From contig JALUTQ010000041.1 of NCBI GenBank assembly GCA_032718865.1, positions 248,001-312,000 on the forward strand: a stretch of DNA of 64,000 bases, written 5' to 3'. This DNA is from Tilletia caries (taxonomy: Eukaryota; Basidiomycota; Exobasidiomycetes; Tilletiales; Tilletiaceae). Positions 55,033 through 64,000 of the stretch are shown here, piece after piece; position 1 is the stretch's first letter; each line of letters begins with the position of its first letter. The translations under genes were made by a program, and so were the position numbers. A model generated the notes under the pieces. It ran no database searches. It worked only from the letters and a program-made list of their open reading frames with translations, and was not told where the DNA came from.

Positions 55033-58000
55033 CCGAGAGATCGACGCCTTGCGCTTCATCGCGCCCAATGCCGAATTGATAGCGCTCAACGGGCCGCCTC
55101 CGCCACTACCGGAGTTACTCGGGCCGTTTGCAGATAACGCCATGGTACCGCCACCACCATTAGTCGGAGTCCTGGCTTTGCGAGGCGACGACGAGCTTTC
55201 AAAGCTGTCCGGGAGCAGGGCGAGTGAGACCCGACGTCCCGCAGCCGTCTTGTTCCAATCCTCGGCTTGCTCGTACATGGCCGACGAGTTGGCCAAGGGA
55301 GACCGGAGCGGCTGCTGCCCTTGCTGCTGCTGCTGCTGCATCGCCGCATGCTGTTCGAGCTGCATCGCTATGTACTCGGGAATGAGCGCAGACGCCGACG
55401 ACGATGCCGATCCGCTAAGGTCGTATTCTTCGCCATTGGACCCAATCGTCGGGGTCAGCTCCTCCATGATGTCCGAAGCCTCCATGCCGTGCTTGCCCGT
55501 CGGATGGTCGCCGAGCTCGATGGGATCTTCAGAACGCCGACCGGGCAGCGCAAAGCTGCCATGCGAAGCCGAAGACCGGGGCCCAGACCGGTCCGAACCG
55601 AACAAGTCAAGACGGCTGTCGAAGCCCCCGCCGCCCATGATGTCGATGTCGAGCTGAGGCGGCGTGGAGTCGACCCTCTTGATGCTGGCCGAATCAGACC
55701 TGCGCAGCTCGTTGCTGCTGCCAGACGCCTCCATCCGGAGACCCTCGCTCATGCTGACGCGCGGCATGCCCGAGTCCCCAAGGATCGGTCCAGTCCCACT
55801 GCGAGGAGCCGGCATGAACACCATCGCCGACGGCGCAACGTCATCCACATGCTCCAAGTCCCCCCGCAAGACGTCCAGGCGTGCAGCGTACTTGGCCACC
55901 TGCAACCGTCGCTCTCGGACCTTCTCCGCCACCGGGATCGCGGCCGTCTCGATACGTTCTCGGGTGGTGCGCAAGAAGGGAGTCAACATGGCGAAGTGCC
56001 GAGCAACGCGGAGCTCGTCCTCCAGCTGCTTGGCACAGTCGTCGTACGCTGCTTGAGCGTGCGTGACAAAAGTCTGCAATGTGACTTGGGGCGAGCACAT
56101 GTATCCGCCGGGCTCCTCCGCTGTGACGGAGTTGTTCCGAGATCCCGAGTAGAAAACGTTCGACGTGCTTGAAGAGATCACCTGTATCTGGCCACTTATG
56201 CTGCCGTGTCGTCGGAGCGTGCTCGAGGCACGATTCAAGCCAGCCGCGCCTTCTGCTTGTGCAGGTCCGGGTCCTGAGGGCGCTGAAGACGCCGGACTAG
56301 CCTCGCACAACAGCTTGGCCAACTCTTGAGCGTCGATCTTGCGATCCCCGACGGAGCGGTAGGCAGCCGAGTAGTTGATCAAACTGATCCAGTCGTTCAT
56401 CTCCTGCTCTGTGGCCGCTTGGAGCAAGAAGTGGCGTGACTCCCACACGGTCCCGTCTGCCTCGGTGCGGACACCGATCGTAGAGCCCGGAGGCGCAGGA
56501 TGACGGAACCAGAGCCGGAAGACCCAATCGCCTTCGGCCGCATAGCTTTCATCCCGAACCGCGATCGCATCCGACAGTGGGACCACCGAGTCCGGCTTGA
56601 AGTACGACACCCGCGGGGCAATCTTGACCGACCGTTTGCGGAGGATCGAGTTCACAGGCGCCACCAGATGGGACGGCAACGATTGGGCGTCTTCATCGAA
56701 GTCAGACACCGATCGCGGAAACAAGTCTGGATCGGCCCACCACTCGCCAACCTGCTCCTCCATCTGGCTCTCCAGCGCAGCTGTCCAGACAGAGTCCTTG
56801 AAGAACAGGACCTGAGAGCCCGAGAGCACCAGCCCCCACTTCTTCCATTTCTTGCCGCGCGCCTTCTTGGCTGCCTTCGAAGGATCGCCTCCCGCTGCAC
56901 CAATCGGCGGAGCGAGGGGAATGTCGTCCTTCCGAAGTAAGATCCCCGCTTTCGAGATCTTGATGGTGGCCACGGCCTCGTAGTGGTCAATGACGGAGGG
57001 TGCTCCACTCATCATTTCGTTGCTGTTCCAGACTGGCTGATAGCCTGGGCCACCCGAAGGTCGTCGTGATTGGACAATCTCCAGCAGGGGAGCATGAATA
57101 AAGGTGCGCCGAAGTCGACCAATATCGAGCCGACCATCAGTGCCTGTGTACTGGTATGGGGTCTCCGGGGGAATCAAGTGATCTAAACTGGGTCGGAAGT
57201 CGGAGAGGTTGCCCTAAACGAACGAATGAAAGTGCACCCACGGTCCGTCAGACTTTCCACTTCAACAGCATTTCTTCGCCAAGAACAAATAAACTCACCT
57301 GTTTGATGAGCAAGTAAGGATCGATCTTCATCTTGCCCCCCGGCCCATTCACAAGGATGCCAGACGAAGACATCGAACCACCAGGCCCCCGAACCAAGTT
57401 CGGCGTCGACATCCCCCCGCCAGCTATGAGCGATCCAAACGAAGCCGTCGCCGAGTTCCCACCCGTGCCGATGAGGGAGAGGACCACATCGCTGTTGTTC
57501 GCACTCGACATCAACAGTGCCGCCGCCGCTTGGCCGGTACCGGCAAGCGATCCAGACGACGCGCTCCGGGAAACAAGCGATCCAGACGACGCGCTCCGGG
57601 AAGCAAGCTGGCTGACCCCTCCAGCTGAGCTCGAGACGGTTGGCGGAGGACCACCGGTGGGTAGCGCCGCGACTGCCGTGTTCGTCTCTTCGTCGATATG
57701 GATGAATTGCGTGAAGGTGGTGTTGTCATAGAAGTACTGCGCGAAATTCAGAAGAGTGAAATGATAAGCGAACCGATTTAACATGAACACTCGTTGCTTA
57801 GACCTGTATATGTATGCTCACCTCCAGAATTTCCGTCGGTACACCACCAGCAGCCGTGTTCTTCACATAGTCGGCTTTGGTCATCTTGTGCTTGGCATTC
57901 CGGTTGAATGCGTCGGTGTGAAGCATCATGAGCGAAAATGCGAGAATGTAAGGTTGGTCTAAATTTCAGCGGAAAGCACGGTAACGGGAAGAGAGAGCCA

Positions 58001-60400
58001 AAGTCAACAAAAACGAAGAGTAAACCTCCAGTTGCATCGAGCAGACGAAAAAGGCCAGACGGGACGATAACACTCACCTTCACTAGCATACAACCCCTCG
58101 TTACACTCCATATACCTCCTCGCAAAAGCCTCCATAACCCGATCAATCTGCTGCGTCTCACTCGGCAACTTGATCTCCATCAGCAGCTTCCGCAGCGCAA
58201 TGTCCAACGGATCCGAGCCAAATGCGAACCGACGCATGTGCACTTTGAGCGCTGTGCGTCGGACGGCGGTCGCGAGGGCGGGTTCGAGCGGGGCGGGAGT
58301 GTGCCGGCCGCCGCCGCCGCCGCCGCCGCCGTTGCCGTTGTTCGCGTCTGCCGCTGTGGCTGTGGCCCCTGCATTCCGCTTCGAGCCAAAGGGGTACATC
58401 AACGTCGACGCAGACGAGAGGAACTTAATCACCTCACCCCTCGACATCGTCTTCGCCAAGAACGCCAACAGCTTCGGCGCCTCGACGTCGGCCCAGGCAT
58501 CAATCTCCGCCATCGCGTTGTTGAGTTCCGTCTCCTCCTGGCTGTTCTTCGGACCACCCGTTCGTGCTCCCGGGTTCACCTCGCCCAACGACGGCAGTGG
58601 CAGAGAAGAAGAGGCGTCGGACAGCTCGCTCGTGTCGCTGGGCGCGACGGCGCCCGTACGGCCGCCCGGAACAGGAAGCGAGCTGGTCGAGTCGGAGGTG
58701 ACAAGTCCAGGACGGATCTGGCGGCGCTTGCCACCCACAGCAGGGCTTTGACCACCAACTGACTCTTTCCGGGGCGCGCCCCTCACGTCTCCTGCCCGAG
58801 TTCGTGATTGGGATCGGGCTCGATTCGACTGGGACGAAAGGTCCGAGGACGACCTCGACCTCCTCGATCGCATACTGCCGAACTTCTCCTCCGACTTCGA
58901 ATGGTACAGCACCCGGCGGGACGTCGCGGTACTATCATTCGTCTTGTTCTCCCCCAACAGGAAATATCGGACGTCCTCCATCGCCTCCGTGTCCCGCGTC
59001 TTGATCGCGTCCGCAGCAGCCGACGCAGCCGTAGCCGGACGCCGTGACTTCACGACAGGAGCAGGCTGGCGCACTTTCTGATGGCGAGGGTGGTGGGACA
59101 GCACCACATCCTGAGCCTCGACGCCGCCTGCCGCGCTTGACGGCGTCGCACGTCCCGACGCAGGCGGTCGCGAACCAGACGCACTCCGCTCCGTCCTGGC
59201 CAACGTACTGAACCTGTCCGGCTCCACGGCAGACAGCGCCCGATTGCGACTCGATGGACGATCCAACGATACCCTAGCAGACCCAGGAACTGGAGCAGTC
59301 CCAGACGGCGACGGGCCGACCTTGGCCGCCAGGGGAAAATGACGGGCCATGGGCGACGTAGACGGCGACGTAACCTCCTTCGAACCAGTACTCTCGCCCG
59401 CGCTCCGGAAGGGGCTGGACAGACTGACAAACAGACTGATGGTGCGCTGTCGAGTATTGCCAAGGACGGAGGAGCCCATGCCACCACCACCGGCATTCCC
59501 ACTGCCGAACAGCGCAGCCGCTCCGCCCGCTGCGGCAAGTCTGGACGGCGCCCCGGAGCTTCCAAGGGACGTCTTCCGGGATCGCATGCGCCTTCCTGGG
59601 CCCCCGCCCCCGCCCCCGCCCGCGCCCGCGCCCGCGCCAGCAGCCTGGTTCGACGCGCTCGACACGCTCACATCACTAGTATGCCGACCAGCCTGGTAAC
59701 AATCCGGCGAAGGCGCGTCACTCCCGCTCAGGCTCCCCCTCCCGCCCATCCCCTCCGTCACAGTGGCCCCGCCGCCGGCAAAGGAAGCGGAGAAGGAAGT
59801 CCTTGGCGTCCCCGCCAAACTACGCACCTCCGGGCTGGAAGCTCCTGTATTCCCGCGGTTCCCCCCGCCGCCTGTCGCCGTTATTGAGGAGGAAGACGAC
59901 AAGATGCCGAGGCCGAGCCCAATGCTGGAGCTAGATCCGTAGCGTTTGCGCATGAAGCTGCCCTCGCCTGCGCGTGGTGGGTAGTGACGAGATTGCGAGC
60001 CCGAATAGGACTGGTTCGGACTGGGATCTGTGGCAGAGGCTGGTGAGGAAGCGTTGGAAGCAGGTGGAAGCTGTGATGCTGAGGTCGGAAGGAGTGGGGA
60101 CGGTAGGTTGGAATGCGAATTGCTGGTGGGAAAGTATTGGCGCGGCAGGCCTGAAACGAGGCCCAAGCTCGGACGGATGCTGTGTTCGGCAGCGGCGGCG
60201 GTGTCGTATGAGATGGTTCCGCTCCTTGCGCGTGAAGACGAGGGCAGTGGTGCAGCTGCTGTGACGGCTAGGATCTCTACGCTCCAGCCGCCCAGTGAGT
60301 CGGAGGGGCGACGACGTGCGGCGAGGGGAGAAGAGGCGGCTGCGGCTGCGGCTGCGGCTGCGGCTGCTTCTGGTTGTGCGCTGGGGTCGTGCTGTGACAT
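55027..60400 (-). CDS. Sec7-PH domain Arf guanine-nucleotide exchange factor (Syt1-like)
   Basis: Four exons on the minus strand: 60400-58078, 57958-57822, 57736-57299 and 57213-55027, all with GTGAG donors and AG acceptors in phase. The long N-terminus is Ser/Ala/Gly-rich and disordered. The Sec7 domain starts near the end of exon 1 (FLAKTMSRGEVIKFLSS, DPLDIALRKLLMEIKLP, FARRYMECN). Exon 2 gives its core motif PYILAFSLMMLHTDAFNRN and exon 3 YFYDNTTFTQFIHID. Exon 4 holds a PH domain (ISKAGILLRKDDIP, WKKWGLVLSGSQVLFFKDS, ESRHFLLQAATEQEMNDWI) and a helical segment. Sec7 domains load GTP onto Arf GTPases; the PH domain recruits the protein to Golgi or plasma membrane. MSQHDPSAQPE at 60400 is my start choice; in-frame Met at 60454 or 60706 is possible. 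It is the best-preserved host gene here. Confidence 0.85.
57545..57604 (-). repeat. 30-bp in-frame tandem repeat in the Sec7-PH gene
   Basis: Two adjacent 30-bp units give two copies of the decapeptide SRSASSGSL plus one residue, in the low-complexity segment between Sec7 and PH domains. The frame is kept. Confidence 0.9.
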
Positions 60401-60974
60401 CGTTGCTGGCGCTGTTGGATCTGCTTGCTGTGTGAGCTGTGTGGTGGCGAGCATGAGCCGCGCTTCGACGTGCGCTGCTGACCTCTTACTCGTCCCGCCC
60501 AAGTGAGAGTGAGAGAGTGAGAGAGTGGGCGAGTGGAGCGGGCGAGTTGCGTTGGCTTGCGCTGCCTTCCGTTGCGGGCTTCCTGCCAGAGCTGAGGCGA
60601 GCGTGTTGGTGAGGCTGACGAGGAGCGAGGCTGGCGCTGAAGCAGAAGCAGAAGCAGAAGCCCGACGCTGATCCGGACGCGCCTGTGAACTGTGAACTGT
60701 GAACACGAGAGAGAGTGTATGGAAGTACGAAGCCAGCGCAGTGAGTGAGCGTGTGAGTGAGCGTGTGAGTGAGGCTTCCCATGACGATCAGCCGGAACAA
60801 GAACAACAGCGGGGGGAGAGGCTCAGGGAAAAGGGTTGCGCACTGAAACCGCACTTGAGACGCACCGTGCGGGGTTGAGACGCACCTGAGACGCGCCAGA
60901 TCCTCCAGCAGCGTCTCAGGCGCGGCGGCCCTCGCACCTCGTCCGCACCTCATCCGCGCCTGCCTCCGCTACTG

Positions 60975-62055
60975 GCCCAACGCTGCGATCAGAGTATCGA
61001 ACGAGTCGACTGGCTGCGACCTCCTTGGTGGACGGCCCTTGGTGCTTTGCTGGGCGTCGAGGTGAAAACAGCATCGGCGTTCCCGAGGAACAAGACAGAA
61101 GCAGCAGCTTCTACCAGGATCGAGCTGCAAAGGCATGCGAACGAGATCTGCGTCTTCACCGATGGATCTAGGACGGAGGAGGGGAGCACGGGAGCAGGAT
61201 GGACAGTATGCTGGCGCGGGCGGGAAATCAGCAGCGGATCGGCTTCGACAGGTCTTCACCGGGAGGTGTTTGACGCTGAACTGATTGCGCTTTTTATTTG
61301 GACTCAGCAGTGCCATTGATCACGCGCAACGACGAGGCCTGACGGACATCAACATCTGGGCAGACAACGACGCCGCCTTACAGGCTATTGCGGTCGGCAT
61401 GAGCGTCAGCAGCCTTTCCGTTGTCAAGACCTTCGACAGGCGAGCCAGGAGATGGCTGAACAAGGACCCCAGGAACCGGCTGAAACTCAGTTGGGTACCC
61501 GGTCACGCGCAGGTCAACGGAAACGAGCGTGCGGATTACCTTGCAAAGAGGGGAGCCAGTGGTGTGGGCACTGTGTACCCCTCTGCAACATCAGTCTCCT
61601 ACGCTGGGAGACAGGTGAACCAAAGAGCACACGATGCATGGCGCGCAGCTTGGAGCACTGCCGCCGGAATTCGCTCTGGTTGGTACTTCCACACGCGCGT
61701 GACCGTTCCTGTGCACCGATCCGGGCCCACCTTGCAGCTCCCTCGCCGGGACCTGGGAATCCTTCTTCAGATCCGCACCGGCCACGGGGACTTTGCGGAG
61801 TACCACGACCGATTCCGACACCTCGACGCAGAGCGTTGGTGCCTGTGCGGCAGGCTTCGGTCCCCGTTCCACCCGCTCACATGCCCCGCTTTCACACGGC
61901 ACCACGCGCTACTGTTGGACGGAGAGGGCAATCGGCACACAAATGAGGCGCTGGTCAATGACAAGAAGGGAATCCTAGCCCTGCTGGCCTTCGCGCGCGC
62001 CTCGGGGGCGTACACGCGTGAGCTGTATGCACGCATCGACGGCGGCGGTGCATAG
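60975..62055 (+). pseudogene. RNase H and C-terminal part of a LINE-type element
   Basis: The frame starts IERVDWLRPPWW, a typical linker after LINE reverse transcriptase, then VFTDGSRTEEGSTGAGW and FDAELIAL (RNase H D and E). After a frame change near 61290 it continues INIWADNDAALQAI, LSWVPGHAQVNGNERADYLA (D, and the H..N..D motif) and a terminal zinc-like motif (CLCGRLRSPFHPLTC). The stop is a TAG near 62053. The reverse transcriptase is absent, as in 5'-truncated LINE insertions. The shift falls at a T5 run. The fragment begins within a few hundred bases of the Sec7-PH gene's 5' end. Confidence 0.8.
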
Positions 62056-62716
62056 TCGGGGAATCTCATATTCTCATCTCATCAAGATACATACGGCAAT
62101 ATTCGGACCACCCTTTCTCCCAGCCACCACCTCCGACCACAATCACGACGGTCTCTGCCTCGCCCCGGTCCCCGTACGCCCAAGATCATCATTCCGAGTC
62201 CTCACCACCTTTTTTCTCTTCCCTCTTGCCTTCCTTCCATCTTCATTCGCACATTCTCTTTTCTTTTCCTCCTTTTCTCTACCTCCACGCATGCAGACGC
62301 CCGTCAGGGGTACTGATCTCCGCCGGCAGAGCTGCAAAGGAGCGATACGACCCGGGCTAGTACCATGCCCATAAGGAAGCAGCGCTGCTGTATCTTCCCC
62401 TTACTTAGAACACCTCCTGTAGGTGTGCGCGTCACGTCGACGCGCGCCTCTTTGCTGCGCCCTTTGCGCGGCCTTGGTCAATCGATTTTCTGTCTGTCTG
62501 TCTGTATCCGCGCCTGCCTCGAGCGCGCGAAGACGGCGCAACATTCATCTTTCTTCTCGTCCACCACCCGCACCTCAGACGCACCTCGGACGCTGCGCAG
62601 CCAAGATTTGCGTTTTCAAGACTGCAATTTCGGCGGCGTCCCTGGCCACATGCACTCCCGCACACAGCTCCACACGCGGCCCGCCCCCGTGCTGCACGGA
62701 TTCTATGTCCATGATG
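62056..62716. other. C/T-rich stretch, no gene recognised
   Basis: Strong pyrimidine bias on the plus strand, as in fungal promoters. A frame near 62400-62790 has no domain. Confidence 0.4.
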
Positions 62717-63814
62717 GTAAGCTGCTCGCTCTCCGGTCTCCCTCCTCTTCTTCTTCTACCACCACCACCCGTCTCGCCACCACTTCCACTTGACTAACCA
62801 CCCACTTCATTCTTCCCCGGTCCACAGCAGCATCCGCTCCTCGTCCTCGTCTTCGCGTCGCCTTGCGGTGAGTCCGCGTGTCAGTCAGCCGTCTGCTCTG
62901 CGCTGTCTGCTTCGTGCTTGTCACCCTCTCGTCTCCTCCTCATTCGTAGCCAAGCCACACAAAGCTCTCGGCCCTCTGGCGAGTCTCTTCAGTGGATCAA
63001 TGCACCGTCGTCCCCTACCGATCCCCTGCCTCTGACCTTTGCCTCTTCTGTTCCTACTTCCTACAGCAAAAGCCTTCTGCGCAGTCCAGCTCCTAGTCCA
63101 ACCAGCATGTACGTTCAAGTGTCACATCCCACAGCTGACTGCTTCTCACGCGTTTCCGACTTTACCTCCAGGCAGCGACCTCATCAAGTCATCATAGACC
63201 GTAGTCAGTCCTCGAGAATCCTGCTCCCTCCTCATCGTCATCTGGCTGACTTCTTCCATCCAACAGAGACGCGCATTCAGGTGAGTCCGCCCCTCCTCCA
63301 CTGCTCATTCAGCATCCAGTTGCTTCTGACTGCTCGTCCTTCAGCTCCACAGCTTCTCTTCGATCATCGCCTTCACCAGTGCGTCTGGTAAGTCCGCATC
63401 TCCATCTGCTCTGAATTACTTGCTTACCTGGTCTCGCCACTCCCTCCCTCTCTGCAGCACCGATTGTCGACCACAGCTGTTCAGGCGAGTCTCTTCGGCC
63501 TTGCTTCTCCCTTCCCTCCCGTAGCTGACTGCCCTCCTCCCTGCAGCATTGCTATCTCCTCCACAGCCCGAACCATCGTTCAGGTGAGTCCATCCATTAG
63601 GCGGCCTCAGCACGCATTCACTACTGACTGCTCTCTTGTTACACAGTGCACGCCGCCTAGGTCCCGACCACAGCCTCGGTGCGTACACAATTCTTGTCCG
63701 GTGCACTGGTAATGGTATGCGCATGTATGCTGATTCTGCGCAGTTCCGCTCTCCCCGCAGCATCATCGTGCCCATCTCCCAGCCTACCAAATCATACAGT
63801 GACTCAGCCCTCAG
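62717..63814 (+). other. Chain of very short putative exons with well-formed splice sites
   Basis: Donor-like GTGAGT/GTAAGT/GCGAGT sites alternate with CTGAC branch words and CAG/TAG acceptors. They delimit segments at 62828-62867, 62950-62978, 63067-63108, 63267-63280, 63345-63387, 63458-63484, 63547-63583, 63647-63678 and 63761-63814 (14 to 54 bp), with gaps of about 60-160 bp. The joined segments do not give a recognisable protein. A spliced non-coding RNA or a micro-exon gene is possible; so is an old tandem duplication of an exon-intron unit. Splice sites are read by eye. Confidence 0.35.
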
Positions 63815-64000
63815 GTCAGTGTCGCACCGTTGCCGTCTGAGCCCTGACTCTTGCGGTCTTGTCTACTCCCTCCCGCAACTGACCATGCCCAAACTCTTCC
63901 CTCCAGCCTTTCTTTCGTCGACACTGTCCCCCTCGCAGCCTCGCCATCCCACAGCATTTTTCCCGGACTCCGCAGCTCAAGTATAGGCACCCTCACGGTG

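Overview
The window looks like a transposon-dense, accessory or subtelomere-like stretch of a fungal nuclear genome, probably a basidiomycete. Evidence: short introns with GTGAGT-type donors and CTGAC/CTAAT branch points, small TATA boxes, a Sec7/PH Arf-GEF gene and a Sec14-type gene of fungal type, and Ty1/copia, Ty3/gypsy, hAT and non-LTR elements. The species cannot be fixed from sequence alone. Only two loci look like intact host genes: a large Sec7-PH gene on the minus strand (about 55.0-60.4 kb) and a small secreted-protein gene (52.2-52.7 kb).

Layout. 0-8.8 kb: a Ty3/gypsy gag-protease fragment with its LTR, a solo 80-bp LTR, MITE-like elements and islands of TACTCCG-type repeats. 8.8-13.1 kb: the 3' half of a hAT transposase gene (minus strand), itself hit by a 2.36-kb non-autonomous LTR element and a 721-bp hAT MITE. 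13.1-13.4 kb: a copia RT fragment. 13.5-16.1 kb: a TIR element and an unrecognised broken gene. 16.2-20.7 kb: a copia element with 100-bp identical LTRs. 21.9-25.8 kb: the 5' half of the same hAT gene (plus strand), fused to the RNase H end of the same copia element. One 12.7-kb inversion with a 7-bp microhomology (GCGGGGA) explains both chimeric junctions. 26.4-32.1 kb: a nested LTR element (family A inside a miniature family B element) sitting in that RNase H region. 32.8-39.1 kb: a TTTACCC-repeat element split by another copia element. 39.9-47.7 kb: a Sec14-type gene carrying two in-frame stops and a 6-kb copia insertion with a clean 5-bp target duplication. 47.8-53.6 kb: truncated copies of thymidylate synthase, malate dehydrogenase and a ketoreductase, plus two small secreted-protein loci. 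53.7-62.1 kb: the Sec7 gene flanked by two non-LTR retrotransposon remnants. 62.7-64 kb: a chain of very short putative exons with no recognisable product.

The retroelements form families that can be compared internally: copia family A (two full copies), miniature family B (80-bp LTRs), copia-4, copia-1 and copia-3. Families A, B and copia-4 share one primer-binding site matching the anticodon arm of tRNA-Lys(CUU), whereas copia-1 matches initiator tRNA-Met. The shared site appears to have acted as a recombination point that put an A element inside a B element. Comparing the two A copies shows many one-base expansions of short homopolymers. No CRISPR array, rRNA or intact tRNA gene was seen.
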